Made by a program: the position numbers and the translations under genes. Below are positions 35,027-43,384 of a DNA stretch of 49,504 nt, one piece after another. The stretch comes from Streptomyces aureus (lineage in GTDB: Bacteria; Actinomycetota; Actinomycetes; Streptomycetales; Streptomycetaceae): assembly GCF_001418135.1 (NCBI RefSeq), contig NZ_LIPQ01000180.1, positions 538-50,041 on the forward strand. The letters run 5' to 3'. The notes beneath the pieces were generated by a model. The model ran no database searches. It saw only the letters and a list, made by a program, of their open reading frames with translations, and was not told the origin of the DNA. Positions within the stretch are counted from its first letter, which is position 1. Each line of letters starts with the position of its first letter.

Positions 35027-35806
35027 CTACACGTCGAGGTCGACCACGACGGGCGCGTGGTCCGAGGCGCCCTTGCCCTTGCGCTCCTCGCGGTCCACGT
35101 AGCTGTCCGTGACGGCCTCGGCGAAGGGCTTGTTTCCGTAGACCAGGTCGATGCGCATGCCCCGGTTCTTCGGGAAGCACAGCTGGCGGTAGTCCCAGTA
35201 CGTGAAGGGATGGTCGTACTTGAGGGGGCGCGGGACCACGTCGGCGAGGCCGGTCTCGCGGAGGCCGGCGAGCGCGGCCCGCTCGGGCTCCGTCACGTGC
35301 GTCAGGCCCTCGAATACCGCCCGGTCCCAGACGTCGTCGTCGGTCGGCGCGATGTTGTAGTCGCCGAGGACCGCGAAGGGCCGGTCCCCCGCCGCGTCCT
35401 CCGCGACGGCCGCCTTCAGGGCCTCCAGCCAGCGCAGCTTGTAGGCGTAGTGCTCGTGCTCGACCTCCCGGCCGTTCGGCACGTACACCGACCAGACGCG
35501 GACCGGGCCGCAGGTCGCGGAGATCGCCCGGGGCTCCTCCGCCGCGTCGTACTCCGGGCCGCCGGGCAGGCCCGTGACCACGTCCGCGAGTCCGACTCGG
35601 GAGACCAGGGCCACGCCGTTCCACCGGCCCGTGGCGTTGACCACGGACTCGTAGCCGAGGGCGCGCAGCTCCTCGGTGGGGAACTGCTCGGCGGTGCACT
35701 TGGTCTCCTGGATGCACAGCACGTCCGTGCCGCTGCTCTCCAGCCAGGCGAGGAGTCGGGGCAGCCGGGCGGTGATCGAATTGACGTTCCAGGTGGCGAT
35801 GCGCAT
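35027..35806 (-). CDS. xth: Exodeoxyribonuclease III
   Basis: A 259-residue AP endonuclease/3'-exonuclease of base-excision repair. The catalytic motifs of the EEP fold are visible: RIATWNVNSI (N7 region), IQETKC (the metal-binding Glu), YVPNGRE, GDYNIAPTDDDVWD (Asp/Asn pair), RIDLVYG and the C-terminal GASDHAPVVVDL with the catalytic Asp-His. No C-terminal extension. ATG 35806 lies 7 bases downstream of a minus-strand TAGGCT box. It is separated from the MBL gene by 78 bases. Confidence 0.94.
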   Translation of the reverse strand: MRIATWNVNSITARLPRLLAWLESSGTDVLCIQETKCTAEQFPTEELRALGYESVVNATGRWNGVALVSRVGLADVVTGLPGGPEYDAAEEPRAISATCGPVRVWSVYVPNGREVEHEHYAYKLRWLEALKAAVAEDAAGDRPFAVLGDYNIAPTDDDVWDRAVFEGLTHVTEPERAALAGLRETGLADVVPRPLKYDHPFTYWDYRQLCFPKNRGMRIDLVYGNKPFAEAVTDSYVDREERKGKGASDHAPVVVDLDV

Positions 35807-35813
35807 GTGCGCA

Positions 35814-35819
35814 AGCCTA
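35814..35819 (-). promoter_or_regulatory. -10 box of xth, leaderless
   Basis: Minus-strand TAGGCT followed by TGCGCAC and ATG 35806. Confidence 0.5.
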
Positions 35820-35884
35820 CGTGCGGGGTCCGACAATCGACGCCGTGCCGGGCTGGAGCGGCCGCGGCTGCCCGGCGGAGGGGC

Positions 35885-36520
35885 TCAGAGCTCGGCGGAG
35901 GCGCCGGGGGCGAGCCGCTGGTGGTCGGTGCCGCCGAGCGCGCCGATCTGGCGGTCGTAGATGGGCCGGGCGAGGTCGGTGAGCAGGGCGTCGTGGATGT
36001 CGTACGCGCGGCGCGGCCCGACCTCGCGCACGTAGTCGATGACCTCGGAGATCTTGTTCCACGGGGCCATGACGGGGAGCAGCAGCGTGTCCACGGGGTG
36101 GTCGGGCACGGTGAGCGCGTCGCCGGGGTGGAAGACGGCGCCGCCGTCGACGAGGTATCCGACGTTGGTGATGCGCGGGATGTCGGGGTGGATCACGGCG
36201 TGCAGCTCGCCGTGCACCTGGACGTCGAACCCGGCGGCCGTGAACGTGTCGCCGTGCCCGACGGTGTGCACGCGGCCCGGGAAGGCCGCCGCGAGCTGGT
36301 CGGCGACGCTGCGCAGTGTCCAGATCTCGGCGGCCGGGTTGGCCTCCAGGGCGGCCCGCAGGTGACCCTCGTCGAAGTGGTCGGGGTGCTCGTGGGTCAC
36401 GAGCAGGGCGTCGGCCCCGAGGACCGCGTCCTCCTCGGTGAACATGCCGGGATCGAGGACGAGCGTCCGCCCGTCCTTCTCCAGCCGCACGCACGCGTGG
36501 GACTTCTTCGTCAGCTTCAC
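35885..36520 (-). CDS. MBL-fold metallo-hydrolase (UlaG-like)
   Basis: A 211-residue metallo-beta-lactamase-fold hydrolase with the metal motif THEHPDHFDEG (HxHxDH), a following GELHAVIHPD histidine segment, and VFHPGDALTVP with the bridging aspartate. The short N-terminus MKLTKKSHACVRLEKDGRTLVLDPGMF is that of the UlaG/YcbL-like branch acting on small cyclic or phosphate-ester substrates. The start is GTG 36520, six bases downstream of a minus-strand TAGCCT box. It follows the PcaDC gene by 9 bases but with its own promoter, so it is likely independently transcribed. Confidence 0.9.
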   Translation of the reverse strand: MKLTKKSHACVRLEKDGRTLVLDPGMFTEEDAVLGADALLVTHEHPDHFDEGHLRAALEANPAAEIWTLRSVADQLAAAFPGRVHTVGHGDTFTAAGFDVQVHGELHAVIHPDIPRITNVGYLVDGGAVFHPGDALTVPDHPVDTLLLPVMAPWNKISEVIDYVREVGPRRAYDIHDALLTDLARPIYDRQIGALGGTDHQRLAPGASAEL

Positions 36521-36526
36521 GGGGCC

Positions 36527-36532
36527 AGGCTA
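36527..36532 (-). promoter_or_regulatory. -10 box of the MBL gene, leaderless GTG start
   Basis: Minus-strand TAGCCT followed by GGCCCC and GTG 36520. It overlaps the 3' end of the upstream gene. Confidence 0.4.
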
Positions 36533-37780
36533 CGCCGGGGGCGTCGTCTCCTCCTCGACGACCCGGGCGATCACCCGCAGCGCGGTCTCGGCGGCGGGGA
36601 AGCCGCAGTACACGCCCGCGTGGAGCACGATTTCGCGGAGCTCCTCGGCGGAGAGGCCGTTGCGGAGGGCCGCGCGGGTGTGGTCGGCGAGGGCCTCCCG
36701 GTGGCCTCCGGCGATGAGGGCCGTCAGGGTGACGACGCTCCGGGTGCGCCGGTCGAGACCGTCCCGGCTCCAGACCTCGCCCCAGGCGTAACGGGTGACG
36801 AGGTCCTGGAAGGCGCCGTCGGCGTCGCCGGAGAGGGCCTGGTCCACATGGGCGTCGCCGAGGACCTCGCGCCGCAGCCCGAGACCCTTCTCGTACGGGT
36901 CGGGGCGGCCGGCCTCGGCGGGCTCGGCGTCCGGGACCGGCTCGGCCGGGGGCGCCGGGGCCGCGGGGAGCGGCGGCACGGTGAGGGTGCCGCTGGTGTC
37001 CGGGGCCGTACCGGCGAAGTGCTCGATGAGCAGGTCGGTGACGGCGGCGGGCTGCTCGACGGGAGCCAGGTGCGAGGCGCCGGGGACGACGGCGAGCCGG
37101 GCGTCGGCGATCCCCGCGACCAGGGTGCGGGCCTCGGCGGGGCCGGTGACCTGGTCCTCCGAGCCGACGAGGACGAGGGCCGGGATGGCGATCCGGTCGA
37201 GGGCCTCTCGCACGTCGAAGACGGCGAGGGCCTCGCAGGCGGCGATGTAGCAGGCGGGGTCGGTCGTCCGGACCATCTGGACGGCCCAGTCCACGATCGC
37301 GGGCTGCGCGCCGGCGAACACCGAGGTGAACCACTGCTCGGGCGCGGTGCGGGCCATCGGCTCCAGCCCGTTGGCGCGGACGATGACACCGCGCTGGCGG
37401 AACTCGTCGGCGCTGCCGAACCGGGGCGAGGTGGCGACCAGGGCGAGGGAGGCGACCCGGTGGGGCGCGCGCAGGGCCAGATCGAGGCCGACGGCGCCGC
37501 CGAGGGAACAGCCCGCGTACCCGAAGCGCTGGACGCCGATCGAGTCGAGGGTGGCGAGGAGCCGGTCGCCGAGCTCGGCGACGGAGGTGAAGGGCTCGGC
37601 GGGCGCCCCGCCGTGCCCGGGAAGGTCGAAACGGACGACGCGCCAGTCCCGGGTGAGCTCCGGTATCTGCCGGTCCCACATGTGCCATGTGGTACCCAGC
37701 GAGGGGCCCAGGACGAGGACGGGAGCCGTTTCTTGCCCGTCGACACGGTATTGCAGGGTGTTCGGTGATGTCTCGCTCAC
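36530..37780 (-). CDS. pcaDC: Bifunctional 3-oxoadipate enol-lactonase / 4-carboxymuconolactone decarboxylase (PcaDC)
   Basis: A 416-residue fusion for two consecutive steps of the protocatechuate branch of the beta-ketoadipate pathway. Residues 1-265 are an alpha/beta hydrolase with the nucleophile elbow GYAGCSLGGAVG and the catalytic His in GASHLAPVEQP. After a proline-rich linker (about 268-290), residues 300-416 are the CMD domain (RREVLGDAHVDQAL, EVWSRDGLDRRTRSVVTLTALIAGG, EIVLHAGVYCGFPAAETA). Domain order matches PcaL/PcaDC of actinobacteria. No other pca genes are within the window. GTG 37780 with a GAGAGGG site 8 bases upstream. Confidence 0.93.
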   Translation of the reverse strand: MSETSPNTLQYRVDGQETAPVLVLGPSLGTTWHMWDRQIPELTRDWRVVRFDLPGHGGAPAEPFTSVAELGDRLLATLDSIGVQRFGYAGCSLGGAVGLDLALRAPHRVASLALVATSPRFGSADEFRQRGVIVRANGLEPMARTAPEQWFTSVFAGAQPAIVDWAVQMVRTTDPACYIAACEALAVFDVREALDRIAIPALVLVGSEDQVTGPAEARTLVAGIADARLAVVPGASHLAPVEQPAAVTDLLIEHFAGTAPDTSGTLTVPPLPAAPAPPAEPVPDAEPAEAGRPDPYEKGLGLRREVLGDAHVDQALSGDADGAFQDLVTRYAWGEVWSRDGLDRRTRSVVTLTALIAGGHREALADHTRAALRNGLSAEELREIVLHAGVYCGFPAAETALRVIARVVEEETTPPA

Positions 37781-37858
37781 CCGCTAGACCCTCTCATCTC
37801 TCACGACCGCCCCTTTGACCGGGGGCACGGCTGTCACGGCTGTACGGGTCCGACCGGG

Positions 37859-38689
37859 TCAGCCGATGATGGCGACCGGGGCGTCCCAGGCGTTGCGGTC
37901 GACGGTGATGGTGTGGCCGCCGCGGGTTTCCCTGCTGTTGGCCTTGTACTGGTGGCCGCGGCTGTGGTCGGTGTACAGCTTCGGGTCCCAGGGCCAGTCC
38001 CTGGTGGTGGTCTCCTGACCGTTCCACAGGGCGTACCAGAGGTTCCCCGGCAGGTCCGTGCGGTTCTTGGCGGTGGCGATCGCCTTGGCGCTGGAGCTGC
38101 TGAAGCCGTAGAGGCCGGCGCGGTAGGTCTTGGCGCGCAGGGTCTTGGTGAAGGAGCGCACGTAGGTCAGGGTGGCGTCGTTGCACGCCTTGTCGGCGAT
38201 GTCGTACGACTCCATGTTGAGGTAGACCGGGCTGCCGGGCTTCATGCCGAGCGCCGACGCCTTCGCGATCGCGTCGTTGGCGTTGCTCGCCCCGACCGAG
38301 GCGGCCGTGGCCGCGGTGAACCTCTCCTTGTTCCTGCTCTTCTGGCAGGGCGGCTGGGCCCCGACGTAGAGCGGGATGACACGCCAGCCGAGCGTGTCCG
38401 CCGACTTCACCCAGGACTTCGTCAGATGGGGCTGGGCGCAGCCACGGTTCCTGCCGCCGATGTAGACCGCGACGCCGCCGTAGTACGCGTCCTTCCTCCA
38501 CGCCTTCATCGCGGCGGGGGAGGGCGCCGTACAGGCGTCGAACGCCCGGCCCGTATAGGTCTTCTGCGCCGGCCAGGCCGGGGCCGCCATCGAGGTCTGC
38601 GCCGCGACCCCGGCGCCGGCCACGACGACGACGCCGGTCGCCGCCCACGCGATGTAGCGACCTCTTCTGGACAACCGGTGCTTCGGCAT
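37859..38689 (-). CDS. Secreted DUF1906 / glycoside-hydrolase-like protein
   Basis: A 276-residue exported protein. Residues 1-40 hold a basic start and one hydrophobic segment ending in a likely cleavage site (SMAAPAW). The mature part is the DUF1906 (Rv2525c-like) TIM-barrel: GRAFDACTAPSPAAMKAWRK at the first strand, GVAVYIGGRNRGCAQPHLT, GWRVIPLYVGAQPPC, GSPVYLNMESYDIADKACNDATLTYV and YRAGLYGFSSSS, ending HTITVDRNAWDAPVAI. Four or more cysteines suggest disulfides. The family is structurally related to GH25-type lysozyme barrels, but catalysis is unproven. ATG 38689 with a GGTGGGG site immediately upstream. Confidence 0.88.
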   Translation of the reverse strand: MPKHRLSRRGRYIAWAATGVVVVAGAGVAAQTSMAAPAWPAQKTYTGRAFDACTAPSPAAMKAWRKDAYYGGVAVYIGGRNRGCAQPHLTKSWVKSADTLGWRVIPLYVGAQPPCQKSRNKERFTAATAASVGASNANDAIAKASALGMKPGSPVYLNMESYDIADKACNDATLTYVRSFTKTLRAKTYRAGLYGFSSSSAKAIATAKNRTDLPGNLWYALWNGQETTTRDWPWDPKLYTDHSRGHQYKANSRETRGGHTITVDRNAWDAPVAIIG

Positions 38690-38722
38690 TCCCCACCCCA
38701 CCCGACTTCTGGCTCCGACCTC

Positions 38723-38741
38723 TGAAGCGCTTCACCCTATA
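38723..38741 (-). promoter_or_regulatory. LacI-type palindrome and -10 box upstream of the DUF1906 gene
   Basis: TGAAGCGCTTCA (38723-38734) is a perfect 12-base palindrome with the central CGCG-type step of LacI/GalR operators. On the minus strand the -10 box TATAGG (38736-38741) lies just before it, so a repressor would sit on the transcription start. Confidence 0.5.
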
Positions 38742-38782
38742 ACCCGCTCCGAGGGGCCGAGCGGGTCGCCCGCGCCGTCCGA

Positions 38783-38811
38783 TCGACCGGGCGGCACGAT
38801 CGGTCGATAAT
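38783..38811 (+). promoter_or_regulatory. Promoter of the LapA-like gene, leaderless
   Basis: TCGACC (38783-38788), 17-base spacer, GATAAT (38806-38811), seven bases, ATG 38819. Good spacing to both the start codon and -35. Confidence 0.5.
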
Positions 38812-38818
38812 GGGATCT

Positions 38819-39076
38819 ATGCACCAGAAGACCGCGAGCAAGCCGCATGGCCCGTCGACCTTGACGGTCAAGGGGCGGGACATGCGCCTGCGCACCATCG
38901 GTTTCGTGATTCTCGCCGCCCTGGCCATCTGGTTCATCGCGGCCAACACCGGCTCGGTCACCGTCAGGCTCTGGATCCCGACGGTCACCCTGCCGCTCTG
39001 GATCGTCCTGACCGTCACCCTCCTCGTGGGCGTCGTGCTCGGCCTGCTCGTCGCCCGGCGCCGCGCACAGCGGTGA
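38819..39076 (+). CDS. LapA-domain small membrane protein
   Basis: An 85-residue membrane protein. Two hydrophobic helices (about residues 23-40, TIGFVILAALAIWFIA, and 53-78, LPLWIVLTVTLLVGVVLGLLVA) enclose an ANTGSVTVRLWIPTVT loop, the pattern of the DUF1049/LapA (lipopolysaccharide assembly protein A) domain; in Gram-positives the role is unknown. The C-terminus is basic (RRRAQR). ATG 38819 is chosen by promoter spacing; ATG 38810 and ATG 38882 (MRLRTIG) are alternatives. Convergent with the BrkB-like gene. Confidence 0.82.
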   Translation: MHQKTASKPHGPSTLTVKGRDMRLRTIGFVILAALAIWFIAANTGSVTVRLWIPTVTLPLWIVLTVTLLVGVVLGLLVARRRAQR

Positions 39077-39125
39077 GGCGGCGACGGGACACGGCACGCG
39101 CCGAAGCGGTCCGCCCGTCCGCCCG

Positions 39126-40016
39126 TCACGGACCCGGCTCGGGCGCGGGTGCCGTGTCTCCGTCCGCCGCCCCGCCCGGCGGGGTGCCCCTCGGCCCGAG
39201 GTGGTGCGACAGCGGCGGCTCCTGAGCCAGGACCGCTCCGATGGTGAACGCGAAGGTGATGCCCGCGCAGACGACGATCAGCCAGGACAGCATCGTGAGG
39301 ACGAGCCCGAGGGATCCGTACTCCGCCAGCGCCTTGTTGAGCGCGGCAGGCATGTACAGCCGGGCCGTCAGGGCCATGGCGCTCGTCGCCGCGGCCGCCA
39401 GGACCGCGCCGGGCAGCAGCGGCAGCCAGGGAACCCGTTTGGCCAGCAGCAGGTGCTGTGTCCACATCCAGATGCCCACGCTCACGAGGAAGAAGACCGG
39501 CACCCCGAGCCACAGGCCCGCGCCGAAGCCGTCCCGCAGCGGCCCCTGCACGAGGACGACCAGGAGCAGCGCGAGCAGCCACACCACCCACCGCCAGGCC
39601 GCGAGCCGCGTCTTGGCCTTGGGCAGGGCCCAGGCCCGCTCGCAGACCCTGGCCATGGCCCGGCTGAAACTGGTGGCCGAGGCCAGTGCGATGACCAGGC
39701 CGACCGCACCGGTCGTCTCCCGGAGCTCGTCGTCGGCGGAGCCGTCCAGCACCTGCCCCAGCTCGACGTCGGAGCGCCCGGTCAGGCCGAACATGGCGCG
39801 CAGGGAATCCCGCAGCTGGTCGCGCACGGAGGCCGGGGCGAACGCCGCGACGGCGAACAGCAGCGGCACGGCGGCCAGGAAGGCCTGAGCCGCGAGCCGG
39901 GTCCCCGCGTCCAGCAGGTTCCCGCCGAGCAGCCGGCTCGCGATCTCGGTCAGGACGGGCAGCCGGTGCTCCGCCCTCGCGCGCAGCTGCCGCCCTCGGG
40001 CCGCCCAGCGCGCCAT
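39126..40016 (-). CDS. YihY / BrkB-family inner-membrane protein
   Basis: A 296-residue multi-spanning membrane protein with about six hydrophobic helices. TEIASRLLGGNLLDAGTRLAAQAFLAAVPLLFAVAAFAP is the N-terminal conserved region (domain of BrkB/virulence-factor-like proteins), followed by SATSFSRAMARVCERAWALPK and RLYMPAALNKALAEYGSLGLVLTMLSWLIVV. Sometimes annotated ribonuclease BN-like, which is not supported here. ATG 40016 is preferred because GGAGG lies 4-5 bases upstream; ATG 40034 is possible. It follows the 430-residue membrane protein gene by 23 bases and probably shares its mRNA. Confidence 0.85.
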   Translation of the reverse strand: MARWAARGRQLRARAEHRLPVLTEIASRLLGGNLLDAGTRLAAQAFLAAVPLLFAVAAFAPASVRDQLRDSLRAMFGLTGRSDVELGQVLDGSADDELRETTGAVGLVIALASATSFSRAMARVCERAWALPKAKTRLAAWRWVVWLLALLLVVLVQGPLRDGFGAGLWLGVPVFFLVSVGIWMWTQHLLLAKRVPWLPLLPGAVLAAAATSAMALTARLYMPAALNKALAEYGSLGLVLTMLSWLIVVCAGITFAFTIGAVLAQEPPLSHHLGPRGTPPGGAADGDTAPAPEPGP

Positions 40017-40039
40017 CCGGCCTCCTGCGGACATCCGCC

Positions 40040-41332
40040 CTACGCCCGGACGGACTCTTCCGCGTCGGCGTCCGCGGGCTCCGCCCCGAGGAACCGGACC
40101 ACCGCGAAGGCGAACAGCAGGGCCAGCGCGAGACCGACGACCACCCAGGCGGTGGGGTGGTCCCACAGGACGTACACGAGGACGGCCACGGCCACCAGGA
40201 TCCAGGTGATCCACGTGCGGTGCCCGCGGACGAAGGGGCCGACCGGTCCCGTCCGCAGTCCCGCCCGGTCCGCCGCGGCACGGGTCGCGTCGATGCCGGA
40301 ATTCCACATGCGGCGGGTGACGACGGCGGGACGGCTGGGGCCGGTGAGCCAAGCGGCGAGGGCTACCACCAGGCCGAGGGTCACCACCATGCGGACCGTG
40401 GTGCGCAGGAAGTGGATCAGCGCGTCGTAGACGGACCCCGCGGCGGGCTGGGAGACGGTGTCGGGCAGGGCGTTGAGGTAGACCGTACGGAACACGGTCA
40501 GAGCGATGCCGAGGACCAGGGCCGCGACGGCGACACCGATCGCCGAGGCGATCACGGTGCGACGGCGATGGGTGGACAGCAGGACTCCGGCGACCACCAG
40601 CAGCACCGCGAGCACCGGCAGCCACAGCCCCATCACCTGAAGCAGGCGGAACCCGGTCTTGACCTTGCCGATGTCATCGGACTTGACGACCGTGAAGTCG
40701 GTGTGGATCTCCGGGATCTTGCCGGCCACGGTGAGCCCCGCGTCGACGAGCCGCTCCTTGACCCGTTCGATCACGGGTGCGAGATCGACGGTCACGGTGT
40801 TGTTGTTGATCTGTACGGCTCCGTCGCCGCTGCCCGTCAGGGCGCGGACGACGGAGGTGTGGACGGCCCGGTTGGCGTCGGTCCAGACCGTCTTGAAGGC
40901 GTCCGAGGCGACGACCTCCTGCGCCTTGTCGTGGACGAAGCTGCTGACCGCGCTCTCCAGTGAGCCGCCGAGCTTCCCCAGCGCCTTGGCGAGCAACGGA
41001 CGCTGGTCGGGGGCGACCCCCTCCAGGAGGGACTCCAGGTCGATGTGCTCCATCACCGCACCGGTGACCCGGTTGGCGACCGCCGCCTGCACGTCCGCGT
41101 CGGAGGCGAGCGGGGCGACCGTGGAGACGTACCGGTCGGTGTCTCCGACGATGTCGGCGGTCCACGCGGCGACGATGCCCAGCGGAGCGAGGACGCATCC
41201 GATCACGATGAGCACGGCGGCCAGGAACGAACGGCCTCGATGGCGGGGAGCGGGCCGGGCGGCCGCCTCCCCCTCCAGCGCGGCGACCCGCGCGCGCAAC
41301 GCGGCCAGTTCGTTCTGATTCTCGTCCGGCAC
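40040..41332 (-). CDS. Hypothetical multi-spanning membrane protein (430 aa)
   Basis: Function not recognised. Residues 1-30 are a charged, possibly coiled-coil segment (NELAALRARVAALEGE). One membrane helix (about 38-60) leads to a 170-residue extracytoplasmic domain (DRYVSTVAPLASDADVQAAVANRVTGAVMEHIDLESLLEG ... INNNTVTVDLAPVIERVKERLVDAGL), then at least four further helices (about 240-425). Such proteins are common in actinobacteria as 'integral membrane protein'. GTG 41332 has GGAGG 5 bases upstream. Probably co-transcribed with the BrkB-like gene. Confidence 0.83.
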   Translation of the reverse strand: MPDENQNELAALRARVAALEGEAAARPAPRHRGRSFLAAVLIVIGCVLAPLGIVAAWTADIVGDTDRYVSTVAPLASDADVQAAVANRVTGAVMEHIDLESLLEGVAPDQRPLLAKALGKLGGSLESAVSSFVHDKAQEVVASDAFKTVWTDANRAVHTSVVRALTGSGDGAVQINNNTVTVDLAPVIERVKERLVDAGLTVAGKIPEIHTDFTVVKSDDIGKVKTGFRLLQVMGLWLPVLAVLLVVAGVLLSTHRRRTVIASAIGVAVAALVLGIALTVFRTVYLNALPDTVSQPAAGSVYDALIHFLRTTVRMVVTLGLVVALAAWLTGPSRPAVVTRRMWNSGIDATRAAADRAGLRTGPVGPFVRGHRTWITWILVAVAVLVYVLWDHPTAWVVVGLALALLFAFAVVRFLGAEPADADAEESVRA

Positions 41333-41442
41333 GGGCGCCTCCTCGCGGTGTGCGCTCAGCCAATCCCGCCCGCACTGTTCCGGCCAGACGGGGCAGGACG
41401 AACGGGTGAGAACGCGTCCCCGCGCGGCCGGCCATCCCACGG

Positions 41443-41469
41443 GCCCGGCACGCGAAGTGCCGGGCTTTT
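41443..41469 (+). terminator. Rho-independent terminator with T-tract, no plus-strand gene upstream
   Basis: GCCCGGCAC-GCGAA-GTGCCGGGC followed by TTTT. Perfect 9-base arms and a five-base loop. The T-tract orients it to plus-strand transcripts, yet both neighbouring genes are on the minus strand. It may end antisense or small-RNA transcription, or serve both strands after rpsR. Confidence 0.7.
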
Positions 41470-41561
41470 CATGGGTCCCGCCTGCCGGACGCAGCAGGGG
41501 ACGTCGGACCGTGGCCATGGGCGCTCCCCCGGCCGGGCCGGCGGGCGGCCCCTCCCGGATC

Positions 41562-41798
41562 TCACCGGGTGACGTACGGCAGCAGTGCCATCTCCCTGGC
41601 GTTCTTGACGGCGGCGGCGAGCTGCCGCTGCTGCTGGGCGGTGACCCGGGTGACGCGGCGGCTACGGATCTTGCCGCGGTCCGAGACGAACTTCCGCAGC
41701 AGATCGGTGTCCTTGTAGTCGATGTACGTGATCCCGGCGGCGTCGAGCGGGTTGGGGCGGGACTTCAGAGGCTTACGGGGTTCCTGGCGGCGCGCCAT
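41562..41798 (-). CDS. rpsR: 30S ribosomal protein S18, alternative paralogue
   Basis: A 78-residue S18. [60 protein letters not shown] is the canonical core. There is no cysteine in the chain; in zinc-binding S18 the N-terminal part carries CxxC-type ligands. It is therefore the zinc-free (C-) type made under zinc limitation. It is the last gene of the minus-strand Zur-type unit rpmG-rpmE-cobW-rpsR, 71 bases downstream of the CobW-like gene. Confidence 0.95.
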   Translation of the reverse strand: MARRQEPRKPLKSRPNPLDAAGITYIDYKDTDLLRKFVSDRGKIRSRRVTRVTAQQQRQLAAAVKNAREMALLPYVTR

Positions 41799-41869
41799 GG
41801 GGATGTCCTTCCGGGGGCGGGATGTCCGGCCGGCCCGGGTCGTTCTTCCGGGGCCGGGTCGTTCGAGGG

Positions 41870-43021
41870 TCAGGCGGCGTCGAGGAGGGAGTCGAAGGCG
41901 GCGGGCAGATGCCTCCAGCCGTCCGGCCCGGACGCGTACTCCTCGTCCGTGAGCAGGCAGGACTCCAGGAGCCGTTCCAGTCCGTCCCGGTCGAGCCCGG
42001 GCGAGGTGAAGACGAGGTGCTGGCAGCAGTCGCCGTGCTCGGGGTCCCAGTCCAGAGCGGCGGCGGCCCGGCGCATCGGGGGGACCAGCTCCCAGGCGGC
42101 GTCCGGCAGGGAGGCGAGCCACGGGCCGGCGCTCTCGACGCACAGCGCACCGCCCGCGGCGTCCCAGGCCAGCAGGGTGTCGGGGCGGTCGGCCAGCCAG
42201 AACCGGCCGCGGCTGCGTGCGGCGGCGCAGCACAGGTCCTCCAGCGCCGCGTACAGGCGCTCGGGGTGGAAGGGGCGTCGGCGGTGCCAGACGAGGGTCG
42301 TGACCCCGGCGTCGTCCGCGTCCTGCGGCAGCAGCGCGCACGCGGGGTGCTGCGCCGCCGCCGCGGCCTCGACGTCGAAGCCGGCGAAGGCGGCCTCGGC
42401 CAGATCACCCGAGTCGGCCGCCACCCGGCGGGCGGTGGGGTGCAGCTGGGCGAGCAGCGCACGGTCCTCGTCGTCGGCCTCCTCCTTGTCGACGAGGGCG
42501 AGGACGGGCGCGTACTCCAGCTGGCGGGCGAAGGTGTCGCCGACGGTGCGCCGGTCGGTGGGAGCGGCCGCCAGGCCGGCTTCGGCGAGGTCGTCGCCGT
42601 TGGCGAGGTAGGGCAGGACGAGAGCCGGGTCCACCGCGGTGATCACGTTCGTGACGACCAGATCGTCTCCCGCGTGCGCCGCCACGACCTCGGCCATCGC
42701 CTTCGGCTCGACCGAGTCCCACAGTTCGACCACGGCGAGCCGGGTCAGGCCGCCACCGGCCAGCCGTTCCAGCTCCGGTACGAGGTCCTCGCGCAGCGCG
42801 CAGCACGCGCAGTCGTTGACGAGGGGCGTCCCGTCCTCGGACAGGAGCCCGCTCGCGTCGCGGACGAGGCGGCGCACCGTGCCGTCCTGCGCGCCCGTCA
42901 GGTCGTGATGGAGGGCGACGCTGCCGGGGACGGCCCGCAGGAGGCGGTCGACGGCCTCCTTGCGGGCGTCCGAGTGGATTCCGGCGACGATCACGACGGG
43001 CAGCCGGGGATCCCGGGCCAT
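41870..43021 (-). CDS. CobW/COG0523-like protein with degenerate P-loop
   Basis: A 383-residue protein in the zinc-starvation cluster. [12 protein letters not shown] (C71, C73, C74) is the CxCC metal motif of COG0523 GTPases, the family of zinc metallochaperones such as ZagA and YciC, and [17 protein letters not shown] plus a C-terminal CobW_C-like region ([27 protein letters not shown]) follow. But at the Walker A position the sequence is [17 protein letters not shown] with no GxxxxGK(S/T), so nucleotide binding may be altered or lost. ATG 43021 overlaps the rpmE stop (ATGA), indicating coupling. Role in zinc delivery is inferred from context. Confidence 0.87.
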   Translation of the reverse strand: MARDPRLPVVIVAGIHSDARKEAVDRLLRAVPGSVALHHDLTGAQDGTVRRLVRDASGLLSEDGTPLVNDCACCALREDLVPELERLAGGGLTRLAVVELWDSVEPKAMAEVVAAHAGDDLVVTNVITAVDPALVLPYLANGDDLAEAGLAAAPTDRRTVGDTFARQLEYAPVLALVDKEEADDEDRALLAQLHPTARRVAADSGDLAEAAFAGFDVEAAAAAQHPACALLPQDADDAGVTTLVWHRRRPFHPERLYAALEDLCCAAARSRGRFWLADRPDTLLAWDAAGGALCVESAGPWLASLPDAAWELVPPMRRAAAALDWDPEHGDCCQHLVFTSPGLDRDGLERLLESCLLTDEEYASGPDGWRHLPAAFDSLLDAA

Positions 43022-43266
43022 CAGCGGGCCCCGTAGCGGCGCTCGAAGCGCTCGACGCGGCCGGCGGTGTCCATCACACGGGCGGTGCCCGTGTAGAAGG
43101 GGTGGCTCACCGAGGAGATCTCGACGTCGACGACCGGGTACGTCCGCCCGTCCTCCCACTCGATCGTCTTCTCGCCGGTGAGGGTGGAGCGCGTGAGGAA
43201 CGCGGAGCCGGAGGCGGTGTCGCGGAAGACGACGGGGCCGTAGGCGGGGTGGATGCCGGGCTTCAT
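43021..43266 (-). CDS. rpmE2: 50S ribosomal protein L31 type B, zinc-free
   Basis: An 81-residue type B L31. [28 protein letters not shown] is typical of type B, and the C-terminal [25 protein letters not shown] is the L31 signature. The CxxC zinc ligands of type A are absent, so it can replace zinc-binding L31 and release zinc when it is scarce. Its stop overlaps the start of the CobW-like gene; it follows rpmG by 118 bases. Confidence 0.95.
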   Translation of the reverse strand: MKPGIHPAYGPVVFRDTASGSAFLTRSTLTGEKTIEWEDGRTYPVVDVEISSVSHPFYTGTARVMDTAGRVERFERRYGAR

Positions 43267-43291
43267 GGCAGGACCTTCCTTCTGTATGGCT

Positions 43292-43335
43292 TTCTGTGCG
43301 GCTCAGGCCGCTCTTCTGTGCGACTCAGGCCGCTC
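43292..43335. repeat. 22-bp tandem duplication between rpmG and rpmE2
   Basis: TTCTGTGCGGCTCAGGCCGC-type unit of 22 bases at 43292-43313 and 43314-43335, differing at one base (G to A). It lies in the mRNA between the two ribosomal protein genes. Confidence 0.88.
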
Positions 43336-43384
43336 TCCACGGCGCTGGATGCCGCTTCGTGCCGCACCGTGCGGCGGGGTGCGG

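Noticed and set aside
39126-40016. Ribonuclease BN
   Set aside because: The name is a historic misannotation for YihY-type membrane proteins; no nuclease motif is visible.
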